Assembly (NCBI GenBank): GCA_028277725.1
Contig: JANQFX010000011.1
Coordinates: 29,270-93,269 of the forward strand
Length of the DNA: 64,000 nt
Source: Thiohalocapsa sp.
GTDB lineage: Bacteria > Pseudomonadota > Gammaproteobacteria > Chromatiales > Chromatiaceae
Reading direction: 5' to 3'
How positions within the stretch are numbered: position 1 is the stretch's first letter; every line of letters begins with the position of its first letter. The notes under the pieces are model-generated. The model searched no databases, had not been told where the DNA came from, and saw only the letters and a list, made by a program, of their open reading frames with translations. The position numbers and the translations under genes were made by a program. Shown in pieces: positions 17,935 to 29,210 of this stretch.

Positions 17935-18579
17935 TCAGTCTTCGTCGTCGTCGCCGGCGCCTTCACTGGTGAAGTCGGTGTAGGCGGCGTAGAAGGCGTA
18001 CAGGGCGTCAAGTGACTCCTCGCCCTTGGCCTCCAGCATGGAGTCGAGTTTTCTGCTCATCTTCTTCGGCAGCATGCGGCGGTCTTCGCGGAAGTCGTCC
18101 ATGGCGTACTTCAGGTAGGGCGTCCACTGGCCGGCGAGGATGTAGTAGTCCTCCTCGTCGGGCACTGGCTTGCCACCTTCGATGTGGCACTTTTCGCAGT
18201 ACTTGTCGTGCAGCTTGGCGCCCTCGTCGACCATGGCCTGGTCGAACTCCTGCTGCGCGGGCTCGAAGGCCTGGTTATGCAGGTAGTCCGCCATGAGCTC
18301 GAACTCCTCTTCCGTGTAACCCTTGGCGATGCGGCCCATGATGGTGGAGTAGGTGTCGCCCTCCTGGAAGGCGATCATGCTGTCGACGAACACCACGGGG
18401 TCCATAGCGGAAATGGACGGCGAGGCGGGTCCGACGCTGTTGCCGTTGGTACCGTGGCAGCCGGCACAGGTGTCGACGAGCATTTTGCCGGTGGCGAGGT
18501 CGTCGGCCCATGCGCCGGCCGTGAGCCCGAGGCTCAGGGCTCCAGCCGCGAGGGCCTTGGTCATTGTCGAGTTGCCCAT
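17935..18579 (-). CDS. fccA: Flavocytochrome c sulfide dehydrogenase, diheme cytochrome subunit
   Basis: The 214-aa product has an N-terminal Sec signal ([16 protein letters not shown]) and two c-type heme sites: CAGCH near residue 40 and CEKCH near residue 130, an arrangement like cytochrome c4 and FccA. It accepts electrons from the FAD of FccB. The C-terminal tail is strongly acidic (ends DDDED). The start at 18579 is fixed by an excellent ribosome site, GAAGGAGG. fccA precedes fccB in one operon. Without the neighbour it could be called a general c4-type cytochrome; the context makes FccA the best reading. Confidence 0.92.
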   Translation of the reverse strand: MGNSTMTKALAAGALSLGLTAGAWADDLATGKMLVDTCAGCHGTNGNSVGPASPSISAMDPVVFVDSMIAFQEGDTYSTIMGRIAKGYTEEEFELMADYLHNQAFEPAQQEFDQAMVDEGAKLHDKYCEKCHIEGGKPVPDEEDYYILAGQWTPYLKYAMDDFREDRRMLPKKMSRKLDSMLEAKGEESLDALYAFYAAYTDFTSEGAGDDDED

Positions 18580-18721
18580 GTTTCCTCCTTCGGAAGTGGT
18601 CAGGCTTCGGATCCAGCGGAGTGGTGGCTCCGCCATGCCGGACTGCTTGGCCGTGTGCGGCCGCAGGATCCGTGCATTCGGGGGGCGGTGTCGGTCTAGC
18701 GCAGCGCTTAGGGCGTTGGGA

Positions 18722-19747
18722 TCAAGGCCGCACCAACGCAGTAACCGCCGCTTCGTTGCCGCTGCTGCGAGCCAGGTCGGCGGCGGTCTTGCCGTCGGCA
18801 TCGGTCAGCGCCGGGTCCGCGCGGTGACTCAGCAGCGGTTCGATGAGGTCGTTGTGTTCGGTGGCAACCGCCTCGCGCAGGGCGAAGTTGCCGTCTTCGT
18901 CTTTGATGTTTGGGTTAGCGCCTTGCTCCAGCAGGATGTTGGCAACCTCGGCGTGACCGCGGCCGACGGCCCACAGGAGTGCGGTGGCGCCGATCTCGTC
19001 GCGGGTATCCAGGTTGGCCCCGTGCTCGATGAGACTCCGGACCACCGCTGGCTGCCCAGCGTCAGCGGCGACGATCAGTGCGGTGGCCCCTTCGGCGTCG
19101 CGGGCATCGACGTCAGCACCGCCGTTCAGCAAGAGCTCTGCTGCTTCGACGTGCCCGCGCTTGGCGGCCTGCATCAGTGCGGTCCGACCGTCCTTGTCGG
19201 CGGCCTTGGGGTCGGCGCCGCGATACAGGAGCTGTTCGACCATGGGTACGATGCCGTAGCGCGAGGCGATCATCAGCGAATCCCAGCCGGCGCGGGTGCG
19301 GTCGTGTACATGGGCACCGCGCTCGATCAGGAGCGCAGTGAGTCCGTAGTGGCCGTTCTCCGCAGCGAAGGTCAGCGGCGTGCAGCCGGCCACGGTGCGG
19401 GCATTGACATTGGCGCCTCGATTCAGCAGCAAGGCGGCCGTTTGCATGTTGCCCCCCTCGGCGGCGAACATCAGCGCGGTCTTGCCGAAGCGGCCGGCGG
19501 CGTCAACGTCCGCGCCGCGGTCGATCAGGGCGGCGACGGCATCGGTGTCGTCGATCATGGCCGCGATGCGCAGGTCCGGGCCCAAGTCTCCGTTCACGGC
19601 CGACTCGTCGCCCGAGGCGGGCATGACCGGGCTCCAGAGCAGCAGGGACAGAATCAGGCCGGGGAGATGCGCCGGCTGGAGCAGCGAGCCGAAGAGCGCT
19701 CCTAGGCGCGGCGATGGGTCGGCGACGGATCTCATGGCGGTGTCCAT
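18722..19747 (-). CDS. Ankyrin-repeat protein, probably exported
   Basis: The 341-aa protein starts with an arginine-containing segment and a hydrophobic stretch ([19 protein letters not shown]) that looks like a signal sequence or anchor. About eight ankyrin repeats of 33 residues follow, with the usual GxTALxxAAxxGH and LLxxGAxxxxxD pattern, for example [26 protein letters not shown] and [13 protein letters not shown]. Ankyrin proteins next to redox genes in bacteria often bind partner proteins in the periplasm; the partner here is unknown. It stands upstream of fccA on the same strand with a gap of about 140 bp. The start codon is uncertain (19735, 19747 or 19804). Confidence 0.85.
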   Translation of the reverse strand: MDTAMRSVADPSPRLGALFGSLLQPAHLPGLILSLLLWSPVMPASGDESAVNGDLGPDLRIAAMIDDTDAVAALIDRGADVDAAGRFGKTALMFAAEGGNMQTAALLLNRGANVNARTVAGCTPLTFAAENGHYGLTALLIERGAHVHDRTRAGWDSLMIASRYGIVPMVEQLLYRGADPKAADKDGRTALMQAAKRGHVEAAELLLNGGADVDARDAEGATALIVAADAGQPAVVRSLIEHGANLDTRDEIGATALLWAVGRGHAEVANILLEQGANPNIKDEDGNFALREAVATEHNDLIEPLLSHRADPALTDADGKTAADLARSSGNEAAVTALVRP

Positions 19748-19861
19748 CTCATGCTCGTGCGCGGCCAGGTGGACTGGCCGCGATTCAGGGGTCGGCCGGG
19801 TCAAAGGCCGATTCCGGAGCGTTGGCCCATCGGCGAACGCTTGCCCTCAGGGATGAAGACC

Positions 19862-20419
19862 TCAGGCATCGTCCGGCTCGTCGGGTTCTTCATGCGCCAC
19901 GCCGGTGTGGCAATCGATGCAGGTCTGACCCTTTTCCTCGGCTCGGGCGTGACGACTGCGGGCCGAACGTCCCTGCTCCGACAGGTCCATGTCGTCGAAG
20001 TCGTGGCAGGTGCGGCACTCGCGGGAGTCACTGTTCTCCATCTTCTTCCAGACCAGGCTGGCCATGTGCCAGCGGCGTGCCTCGAACTTCTCCGGCGTAT
20101 CGATGGTGCCGATGATCTCGTGGTAGACGTCCTTGGCTGCGACCACCTTGGTGATCATCTTCGGCACGAATTCCTTTGGCACGTGGCAGTCGGCACAAGT
20201 CGCCTGCACGCCCGACGGATTCTTGAAGTGAAGCGTTTCCTGATACTCCTTGTAGTTCGTCTCCATGGTGTGGCAGGAGACGCAGAAATCCATTTCGTTG
20301 GTATAGGCGAGCCCGGTGCTGAACAGGCCGGCAAAGATGATGCCGCTGATGAACACCAAGGTTACGACGATCAGCTTGCCCCGGTTGCTGCGACCGCGGG
20401 GGTTGCTTGGAGCGGGCAT
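19862..20419 (-). CDS. NapC/NirT-family tetraheme c-type cytochrome
   Basis: This 185-aa protein is anchored by one N-terminal membrane span (LIVVTLVFISGIIFAGLFSTG). Four heme motifs follow: CVSCH, CADCH, CRTCH and CIDCH, with the family signature FCVSCHTMETNYKEY and the lysine/histidine-rich middle. Such proteins oxidise quinol and hand electrons to periplasmic reductases or cytochromes. No nap, nir or nrf gene is adjacent, so the partner is unknown. The ribosome site GAGAGGA precedes the ATG, and a good promoter is seen about 150 bp upstream. Confidence 0.93.
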   Translation of the reverse strand: MPAPSNPRGRSNRGKLIVVTLVFISGIIFAGLFSTGLAYTNEMDFCVSCHTMETNYKEYQETLHFKNPSGVQATCADCHVPKEFVPKMITKVVAAKDVYHEIIGTIDTPEKFEARRWHMASLVWKKMENSDSRECRTCHDFDDMDLSEQGRSARSRHARAEEKGQTCIDCHTGVAHEEPDEPDDA

Positions 20420-20733
20420 GGGTATCCTCTCTTTGACGAATGCGCCTGGCCTGTTCTTGGTCGCCTTGGTGCCGGCTCAGGGCGGGCACGCTGGAAACGC
20501 TACGCAGGCTTGGACGCGGGTGACCCGGGATGCCTTGTCGTCGGGTTCGTTAGTTCTCTTGTCGCGCCGGATACTATGACAATCCGCAAGCGTTGCCAAC
20601 CGCTGTGCCGGCATGCCTTAACGCTCCATGGGGTTTTTCGCGGTGCACAATTCGACGCCCGGGAGTATCTTGCACGCTGTTCGGCGCGGGTCCTGTCGGC
20701 CGCGCATGCTTCACCCGCAACTCCGGTTTTCCC
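20420..20733. other. Divergent intergenic region between NapC/NirT and channel genes
   Basis: This is about 310 bp between two divergent genes. It holds the leftward promoter at 20571-20599. Nothing convincingly coding is seen: the in-frame extension of the channel gene back to 20593 has no family similarity. No clear promoter toward the channel gene was identified. Confidence 0.5.
20571..20599 (-). promoter_or_regulatory. Sigma-70-like promoter toward the NapC/NirT gene
   Basis: On the minus strand TTGGCA (20599-20594) is followed after exactly 17 bases by TAGTAT (20576-20571). The -35 box matches the consensus at five of six positions, the -10 at four. It points to the tetraheme cytochrome gene starting at 20419, giving a leader of about 145 bases. 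Prediction by eye only. Confidence 0.5.
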
Positions 20734-21600
20734 ATGCTTCCCGTGCCCATGCTGCAGCGGCGCTTCGCCGCGCTCAAAGACAACAAACTGTTCGAGACCT
20801 TCGTCATCGTCGTCATCGTCGTTTCCGCGCTGGTCATCGGCGCGAGTACCTACGACGTGGCCCCGGGCGTGCTCTCGGTGTTCAACGTGCTCGATGTGGC
20901 GGTGACGCTCTTCTTCCTCGCCGAGATCACGGTGCGGCTGTTGGCGGAGGGAAGCCTGAAGCGATTCTTCTCTCAACCTTGGAATCTGTTCGACTTCATC
21001 ATCGTGGTTGCGAGCCTGATTCCGGTGGAGGAGAGCCAGATGGCGCTGCTCGGGCGCCTGTTGCGTATATTCCGAGTACTTCGCCTGGTCTCCATCATTC
21101 CGGAACTGCGTGTGTTGCTCAACGCCTTCGTACAGGCGTTGCCACGCATGGGCTATGTCTCGCTGCTAATGTTCATCATCTTCTACATCTACGCGGCGGT
21201 CGGTAGCATCCTGTTCCAGGGTGTCAATGAGACCCTGTGGGGCAATATCTCGGTTGCCATGCTGACGCTGTTCCGCGTAGCGACCTTCGAGGATTGGACG
21301 GACGTGATGTATGAAACCATGGACGTCTATCCGCTCAGCTGGGCCTACTATCTCAGCTTTATCTTCGTCATCGCCTTCATCTTCCTGAATATGATGATCG
21401 GCATTGTGCTGGAGACCCTGCAGAAGGAGCACGAACGGCTGGACCTTGAGGAGGGCAGCGGCGAGGTGGCGGAGGTGCACTGGATCCGTGAGCATACCGA
21501 GGCCATGGAGCAGCGCCTGGAGCGCATCGAGCGGCTGTTGCTCGCCGAGCGCCGGGCGGGTGATTCGCACCGCCGGGATCGGAACTCGGGGCCGGAGTGA
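20734..21600 (+). CDS. Voltage-gated cation channel of the bacterial Nav (NaChBac) type
   Basis: The 288-aa protein is a one-domain, six-helix channel subunit that would assemble as a tetramer. S1-S3 are recognisable (ETFVIVVIVVSALVIGAS; NVLDVAVTLFFLAEITVRLL; WNLFDFIIVVASLI). S4 has arginines every third residue (RLLRIFRVLRLVSIIPELR). The pore loop is TLFRVATFEDWTDVMY at residues 178-193, then S6 (FVIAFIFLNMMIGIVLETL). A C-terminal acidic neck and coiled coil end the protein. The selectivity filter TFEDWTD differs from the Na+-selective TLESW form. The start chosen is MLPVPMLQRRF; MLQRRF five residues later is equally possible. Confidence 0.93.
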   Translation: MLPVPMLQRRFAALKDNKLFETFVIVVIVVSALVIGASTYDVAPGVLSVFNVLDVAVTLFFLAEITVRLLAEGSLKRFFSQPWNLFDFIIVVASLIPVEESQMALLGRLLRIFRVLRLVSIIPELRVLLNAFVQALPRMGYVSLLMFIIFYIYAAVGSILFQGVNETLWGNISVAMLTLFRVATFEDWTDVMYETMDVYPLSWAYYLSFIFVIAFIFLNMMIGIVLETLQKEHERLDLEEGSGEVAEVHWIREHTEAMEQRLERIERLLLAERRAGDSHRRDRNSGPE

Positions 21601-21698
21601 TGCTTGCGACGTCGGCGGTAGAGGCGATCTGGTGATCGGGTCCGAGGTAGCTGTCGGAGGTCGGCCACGCCAGCGCTTTCAACCCCGGCGCGCCTGTC

Positions 21699-21956
21699 TC
21701 AGATCGTCCAGATACGCAGCGCGTTGCGCAGTCTGAGCCGATGCAGTTCCTCGCAGTCGACGCCGGCTACGCTGCTGCGGGCGAGGAGCTGGTCGATCTG
21801 GCACTCCGCATGGAGCCAGTCGGACTCAGCACCACCTGGTGCGAAGCCGCGCTGCTCGGCCAGATAGTAGGCCGCAACGGCGATCATCTCGTCGCGTTGC
21901 CGCGGCGTCGGCGCCTTGGCTTGTTGGGTGCGCTGGTGCGGGGTCGAGTCATGCAT
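21699..21956 (-). CDS. DUF2934 family protein
   Basis: This 85-aa protein contains RDEMIAVAAYYLAEQRGFAPGG followed by SDWLHAECQID, the core of DUF2934: an A-Y-x-L-A-E-xRG segment and a D-W-xxAExE/Q segment. These small soluble proteins occur widely in proteobacteria with no known function. A basic C-terminal tail (LHRLRLRNALRIWTI) is present. It is convergent with the channel gene. Confidence 0.75.
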   Translation of the reverse strand: MHDSTPHQRTQQAKAPTPRQRDEMIAVAAYYLAEQRGFAPGGAESDWLHAECQIDQLLARSSVAGVDCEELHRLRLRNALRIWTI

Positions 21957-22176
21957 AGGTCTGGGTCGTTACCGCGTCGACACGGACCATGATTATGCCA
22001 GTGCGACGGGGCGTAGCGCCTGAAACTGGTGCAGGAAACCTGCTGCGGATGCTCGCATCGCCTCAGCCGATGTAAACTTGGGGGCTGCGCCGGCCCGGCG
22101 GTCCGGCGCTCGGGGCCGTTTGCCGGCGGCTTCGAGCCATTTCGCGTTCGACTTCTGCCGCGAGGATTACGACTCC

Positions 22177-22962
22177 ATGACCGAACCAGTGCCGACATCT
22201 TCGCCGACCCAGGGGCCGATCCAGCGGCCGGCCCCCAGTCCGACGCCTGGTCCAATGCAGGTGCCGAGCCCTGATGCGAGCCAGGGACCGACCCGGGGGC
22301 CGAGCGAGAGACCGACCGTCGCAGAGCGGCTGAAGCCCGTGCAACGCCTATTGCGCCGTGGCGCCGTGGCCACGTTGCACTGGTCGGGCGTTGCTGCCGC
22401 CCACGCCTGGATCGTGCTCAAGCGGTTGCCCATCGCCACCTACAGCTTCATCAGAGCACTGGCCGACGCCAACTACGCGCGGCTGCTCACCGATATCTAC
22501 GCCGACGGCCAGACCGACCTTCCGGGGCCGACGTCGAGCGTCAAGGCGACGCTGCCGCGCCCCGCCGCGCAGCTCAATGCGGCACCGCCGGATTCGGCCT
22601 TGGTGCTGTTGGGTCTGCTGCAGAAGGAGGGCCGGCTGGTGGACTTCCTGCATGAGGAGATCACCGCCTACTCGGACCAGGAAATCGGCGCCGCTGCAAG
22701 GGTGGTGCACGACGGCTGTCAGCGCGTGCTGAAGGACTATCTCAGTATCGAGCCGGTGCGCCACGAGACCGAGGGCAGCCGGATTACCCTGCTCGCCGGC
22801 TTCGACGCCGCCGCCGTGAGGCCCGTCGGCAACGTCGTCGGCGAGCCTCCCTTTACCGGCGCACTGATCCATCGCGGCTGGCGCGCCGATTCGGTCAACC
22901 TGCCGAAGGTGGTGGGTGACCGCGATGTCAGCATTCTTGCACCCGCGGAGGTGGAACTGTGA
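22177..22962 (+). CDS. DUF2760 protein, partner of the adjacent Hsp70
   Basis: The 261-aa product starts at MTEPVP. Residues about 5-45 are a Pro/Ser/Gln-rich low-complexity stretch with repeated QGP, PSP and RGPS units. A hydrophobic patch and a DUF2760-like C-terminal domain follow: DSALVLLGLLQKEGRLVDFL, ITAYSDQEIGAAARVVHDGC and IHRGWRADSVNLP. DUF2760 genes are regularly found directly before an Hsp70-family gene, as here; the reading frames overlap by four bases (GTGA), indicating translational coupling. Its function is unknown; it may be a client adaptor or a co-chaperone. Confidence 0.85.
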   Translation: MTEPVPTSSPTQGPIQRPAPSPTPGPMQVPSPDASQGPTRGPSERPTVAERLKPVQRLLRRGAVATLHWSGVAAAHAWIVLKRLPIATYSFIRALADANYARLLTDIYADGQTDLPGPTSSVKATLPRPAAQLNAAPPDSALVLLGLLQKEGRLVDFLHEEITAYSDQEIGAAARVVHDGCQRVLKDYLSIEPVRHETEGSRITLLAGFDAAAVRPVGNVVGEPPFTGALIHRGWRADSVNLPKVVGDRDVSILAPAEVEL

Positions 22963-24809
22963 GCAACCGGTTCGCCATTGGTATCGACCTCGGCACCACC
23001 CACTCGGCGCTGTCCTTCGTCGAGACGGCCAAGAGCGAGGGTGAGGAGGTCGAGCAGCAGCTCATGCCCATCCCACAGCTGGTGGACCCGGGCTCGGTGG
23101 AGGAACGGCCGATGTTGCCGTCGTTCCTCTATCTGCCGCACCCGGACGAGCTGCGCGAGTCCGATCTCGGACTGCCCTGGCCGAGCCCGCCGGGCCAGGT
23201 CATCGGTGAGCTGGCCCGCAAGCAGGGTGCGAACACGCCCATCCGGTTGGTGTCCAGCGCCAAGAGCTGGCTCTGTCACCCGGATGTAGACCGCAAGGCG
23301 GCGATCCTGCCGCCCGAGGTGCCCGAGCAGATAAAGCAGGTCTCGCCCTTCGACGCCAGCATCGCCTTCCTGACCCACCTGCGTGAGGCCTGGAACGGGC
23401 TGCACGGCTTCGACCCCCTCGGCGAGCAGGAGGTCACGGTGACGGTTCCCGCCTCCTTCGACCCGGCGGCGCGGGAGCTGACCGCCGAGGCCGCCCGAGC
23501 CATCGGCATCGAGCACCTGGTGTTGCTGGAGGAACCCCAGGCGGCCCTCTACAGCTGGGTCAACGACAGCAAGGGCAAGTGGCGGCACGAGGTCAAGGTC
23601 GGCGACATCATCCTCGTGGTGGACGTCGGCGGCGGCACCAGCGATTTCTCGCTTATCGCCGTCACGGAACAGGACGGCGCCCTGGAACTGACCCGCATCG
23701 CCGTCGGCGAGCATATCCTGCTCGGCGGCGACAACATGGACCTGACCCTGGCGCACCTGGTCAAGCAGAAGCTCAAGTCGCAGGGGGTGGACTTGGATCG
23801 CTGGCAGCTCCAGGCCCTCACCCACGGCTGTCGGGTTGCGAAGGAGGGCCTGCTTGCCGACGAGTCGCTGGAGTCGGTGCCCATCGTGGTGCCGAGCCGC
23901 GGCGCCAAGCTTATCGGCGGCAGCATCCGGACCGAGCTGACCCAGGCCGAGGTCACCGCCGTGCTCATCGACGGCTTTTTCCCCGAGTGCGCCATCACCG
24001 ACCACCCCGCGCAGCGGGCCCGCGGTGCGCTGACCAAGGTCGGCCTGCCCTTTGCACAGGATCCGGGCGTTACCCGCCACCTGGCCGCCTTCCTCAACAA
24101 ACAGGCGGGCGCTACCGATGACCTCGACGGCTTCGTGGAACACGCCCACTGGGCGACCTTCCTGCACCCGACGGCGGTGCTCTTCAACGGCGGCGTATTC
24201 AACGCATCGGTGCTGCGCGATCGGGTGCTGGAGGTCATCAACCACTGGCTGGCCGCAGAAGACGCGCCGCCGGCGCGGCTTCTGGAGTCTCGCGACCTCG
24301 ACCTCGCCGTCGCCCGTGGTGCCGCCTTCTATGCCTATGTGCGCAAGCACGGCGGCATCCGCATCCGCGGCGGTACGTCGCACTCCTACTACGTCGGCGT
24401 CGAGCGCAGCATGCCCGCCATCCCCGGAATGGAGCCGGAACTACACGCGCTCTGCGTTGTGCCCTTCGGGCTGGAGGAGGGCTCCGAGCCCGTCTCCGCG
24501 CCGCAGGAGTTCGGCCTGGTGGTGGGTGAGCCGGTGCGGTTCCGGTTCTTCGGCTCCAGCGTGCGCCGCGACGACCAAGTCGGCGACCTGCTGGAGGAGT
24601 GGCCCGATGACGAACTCGAGGAGCTGGAGGAGATCCAGACCAACCTGCCGGCGGACGGGCGCAAGAAGGGCGAGGTGGTGCCCGTCCGCCTGCAGGCGTC
24701 GGTGAGCGAGGTCGGTACCTTGGAGCTGGAGGCGATCCCGCTTACCGGCGAGGGCGAGCCCTGGCAGGTGTCTTTCAATACGCGTGGCGACTCGCAGGGC
24801 GGGGCCTAG
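22959..24809 (+). CDS. Hsp70-family ATPase (DnaK-like, non-canonical)
   Basis: The 616-aa protein has the Hsp70 nucleotide-binding signatures: FAIGIDLGTTHSALSF at the N-terminus, VVDVGGGTSDFSLI in the middle and NGGVFNASVLRDRVLEVI near residue 410. Its C-terminal substrate region is short and diverges from DnaK; the lid and the EEVD-like tail are absent. This type pairs with DUF2760 and is distinct from the housekeeping DnaK. The start is a GTG overlapping the upstream stop. A second Hsp70-like gene often found after it is missing here; the next gene is a leftward amylase. Confidence 0.92.
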   Translation: MSNRFAIGIDLGTTHSALSFVETAKSEGEEVEQQLMPIPQLVDPGSVEERPMLPSFLYLPHPDELRESDLGLPWPSPPGQVIGELARKQGANTPIRLVSSAKSWLCHPDVDRKAAILPPEVPEQIKQVSPFDASIAFLTHLREAWNGLHGFDPLGEQEVTVTVPASFDPAARELTAEAARAIGIEHLVLLEEPQAALYSWVNDSKGKWRHEVKVGDIILVVDVGGGTSDFSLIAVTEQDGALELTRIAVGEHILLGGDNMDLTLAHLVKQKLKSQGVDLDRWQLQALTHGCRVAKEGLLADESLESVPIVVPSRGAKLIGGSIRTELTQAEVTAVLIDGFFPECAITDHPAQRARGALTKVGLPFAQDPGVTRHLAAFLNKQAGATDDLDGFVEHAHWATFLHPTAVLFNGGVFNASVLRDRVLEVINHWLAAEDAPPARLLESRDLDLAVARGAAFYAYVRKHGGIRIRGGTSHSYYVGVERSMPAIPGMEPELHALCVVPFGLEEGSEPVSAPQEFGLVVGEPVRFRFFGSSVRRDDQVGDLLEEWPDDELEELEEIQTNLPADGRKKGEVVPVRLQASVSEVGTLELEAIPLTGEGEPWQVSFNTRGDSQGGA

Positions 24810-24872
24810 CGTAGAGCATGTTCATGGCAATTCGGCGCCGCTGTAATAGGGCCAAACCGGCGCATTCGCGGC

Positions 24873-27110
<2,238 letters not shown>

Positions 27111-27234
27111 TGTGCAGCAGCCGGGCGCCGCGGCGGATGACCGGATACCAACCTGGGTCAATCATCCTCAAGAATCCTGGGGCCTGATGTCCGAGGCCGC
27201 AGGATCTGAGATCGGAATGTCAGAGGTCCGCGGC

Positions 27235-28353
27235 TCAGCGGGCGCTGGCGAAGGCGCGGCGCACGGCGGCATCGATCGCCTCCGCCTGGCGTTCGATATC
27301 GGCCACCAAGGCCAACTGTCGCCGTGCCTTGTCCAGGTTCTCGCCGGGATACCGAACGCGGAAGTAGCGGTTCCCCCCGAGGTGGTCTGTGAGGAACCGG
27401 ATACCGAGTTCCAGCGGGATGAGGCGGATCGCCGGCGCGATGAGGTCGAGTTCCTCGGTGTCGAGCAGGCCCGCACTGGTCTCGGCGTAGCCCGACAGCA
27501 GGGCCTCGGCCAGGCCGACATCGAAGCGCGCGGAGTCGGCCCCTGCTTCCCCGGCGCGGTTGCAGCAGGAGCGCAGGCAGTCGCCGATGTCGTGGTGAAG
27601 TAGGCCGGGCTGCACCGTGTCCAGGTCGATGAGACACAGCGCCCGCTCGCCGGCGACGTCGAACAGCAGGTTGTCCAGCTTGGGATCACCATGGATCACG
27701 CGCGTCCGGGTGCGACGGTTGGCCCAGGCCCTCTCCAGGACTTGGACCAGACTGCGACGGGCGTCGATGGCCGAGAGCAGGTCCCGCTCGGTCTGGTCCG
27801 GATCGGCCCCCGACACCACGGTGTCGAGGGCGGTGAGGTAGGCCGGCGTGTCGTGGAAGCCCGGCAGGGTGACGGCAATTGCACTCGGGTCCAGCGCGGC
27901 GCCGAGCCGATGGAAGTGCCCCAGCACCCGGCCGACCTCCCGCGCCTGGCCGGCGTGCGCCAGGGTGTGCAGGGTGCGGCTGGGTTCGATGCACTCGCCG
28001 AGTCGCCAGAGGTTGCCGTCGGCGTCGCGCACGAAGGGGAGGCCGTCGGCATGGTAGAGCGCCGGCACCCGTACGCCGAGTTGTGGATGTGCCAACGATG
28101 CCGCATGCAGGGCCGCCAGGTTGTGCATGATCCGCTCCGGCGCGGGGAACACCGAACCATTGATCCTCTGAAGGACGAAGGCCCGGGCGGGGGTCTCGAC
28201 TCGATAGGTCTCGTTGATGAGGCCATCGCCGAGTGGGGCGATGAGGAGTCCTGAACCGGAGTCGCCAAGGAAGCGACGAGCGATGTCGAGCAGCTGGGGC
28301 TCGGGCAGCGTGCGGCGGTTGGCCGGATTGGGCTCGGCGTCGGTGTCGGTCAT
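27235..28353 (-). CDS. NahK-like sugar kinase of the aminoglycoside phosphotransferase fold
   Basis: This 372-aa kinase has the APH/ChoK fold: APLGDGLINETYRVET near the N-terminus, the catalytic loop VIHGDPKLDNLLFD and the metal motif CLIDLDTVQPGLLHHDIGD. The pattern IHGDxKLDNxLFD with LIDLDT is characteristic of N-acetylhexosamine 1-kinases and relatives that phosphorylate sugars at C1, but the substrate here is not proven. The start at MTDTDAEPN fits the family length. It lies 124 bp upstream of the amylase start, on the same strand, so the two may form a carbohydrate-use unit. Confidence 0.82.
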   Translation of the reverse strand: MTDTDAEPNPANRRTLPEPQLLDIARRFLGDSGSGLLIAPLGDGLINETYRVETPARAFVLQRINGSVFPAPERIMHNLAALHAASLAHPQLGVRVPALYHADGLPFVRDADGNLWRLGECIEPSRTLHTLAHAGQAREVGRVLGHFHRLGAALDPSAIAVTLPGFHDTPAYLTALDTVVSGADPDQTERDLLSAIDARRSLVQVLERAWANRRTRTRVIHGDPKLDNLLFDVAGERALCLIDLDTVQPGLLHHDIGDCLRSCCNRAGEAGADSARFDVGLAEALLSGYAETSAGLLDTEELDLIAPAIRLIPLELGIRFLTDHLGGNRYFRVRYPGENLDKARRQLALVADIERQAEAIDAAVRRAFASAR

Positions 28354-28457
28354 GGCCGCGGGTTGTACCAGTTGGTGCCCAGGCGGAGCAACGGTTTCCG
28401 ATTCGATATGCCGTTGTCGACCTTGGGGAGTCGATGCGCTTGTTGGCGGCTCTACCA

Positions 28458-28533
28458 TGTAAGGCGCTGACTGACTGCTGGTTCCGCGGCAAACGCGGGA
28501 CCACCCATTGGGTGATGGGCGCCACGGTCGCCA
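28458..28533 (-). repeat. Dispersed repeat, copy 1
   Basis: This is a 76-bp element aligned without gaps to 63843-63918, 60 of 76 positions identical. It begins TGTAAGGCGCTGACT and contains the palindrome CACCCA-T-TGGGTG and GGGCGCCACGGTCGCCA. It is assigned to the minus strand so that it matches copy 2 (60.4 kb) in the plus direction: both share GCGGAACCAG and AGTCAGCGCCTT. It lies in the 359-bp gap between the kinase and cytochrome c' genes; the rest of that gap shows nothing coding apart from the palindrome at 28683. Confidence 0.8.
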
Positions 28534-28682
28534 GAGCGTGCAACCGCACTGAGGACGATAGGGCGGCCTGCCTTGCGGCACCATCGCCGACGTCGCGGCG
28601 TGGAGCTGACAAGACTCCGCATTCCTTACCCATTTGGCGGCTGGACAGCTTGCCTTAGGGCCCCGATACTTCGGCCGAGTCA

Positions 28683-28694
28683 GGTGAATTCACC
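28683..28694. promoter_or_regulatory. Perfect 12-bp palindrome before cytochrome c'
   Basis: GGTGAATTCACC is a perfect inverted repeat ending 18 bases before the cytochrome c' start codon. Its position over the leader suggests an operator or a message-level element. The binding protein is unknown, and chance cannot be excluded. Confidence 0.35.
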
Positions 28695-28712
28695 CAGCTG
28701 GAGAGTCGTCCG

Positions 28713-29177
28713 ATGCAAAAGTCCGTTTCGATCGCCGCAATGACCCTATCCCTGTCCATCGCCGGCGCCGCCGTCGCTGAGCAGTTGTCGCCGGAGGAGC
28801 AGATCCTTACCCGTCAGGCAGGCTACAGCTTCATTTCCTGGAACATGGGCAAGATCAAGGCCAACCTTGAGGGCGAGTTCAGCCAGCAGCAGGTCGCCGC
28901 CGCCGCCAACGCCATCGCCGGCATTGCCAGCTCTGGCATGGGCGCCCTGTATGGCCCGGGCACGGACAAGGACATCGGCGACGTCAAGACCCGCGTCAAG
29001 CCGGCGCTTTTCACCGAGCGGCAGCAGGTCGGCGAGCTTGCAGGCAACTTCGTGCAGGCCGCCAACATGATGGCCGAGGCCGCCTCCATGGCCGAGAGCG
29101 CGCAGGACGTCAAGGGCGCCTTCATGGATCTGGGCGAGAGTTGTAAGGCGTGCCACAAGGAGTTTCGGAAGGACTGA
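28713..29177 (+). CDS. Cytochrome c'
   Basis: This 154-residue periplasmic protein has a Sec signal (SIAAMTLSLSIAGAAVA) and a four-helix bundle layout ending in the C-terminal heme site CKACH, followed by a short basic tail (KEFRKD). Cytochrome c' carries a high-spin heme and binds NO and CO; protection against NO is its best-supported role. It has the usual arginine/lysine heme-site neighbourhood and the helix-1 FISWNMGKIKANL motif of the family. It faces a convergent cytochrome b561, a frequent neighbour of this gene. Confidence 0.95.
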   Translation: MQKSVSIAAMTLSLSIAGAAVAEQLSPEEQILTRQAGYSFISWNMGKIKANLEGEFSQQQVAAAANAIAGIASSGMGALYGPGTDKDIGDVKTRVKPALFTERQQVGELAGNFVQAANMMAEAASMAESAQDVKGAFMDLGESCKACHKEFRKD

Positions 29178-29192
29178 CGACATTTCCGGACA

Positions 29193-29210
29193 CGGGCCTG
29201 CCCGGTTTTC
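29193..29210 (+). terminator. Weak hairpin after cytochrome c'
   Basis: CGGGC-CT-GCCCG is followed by GTTTTC, 16 bases after the stop codon. The stem is short and the T run only four bases, so it is a weak or partial terminator. Confidence 0.4.
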
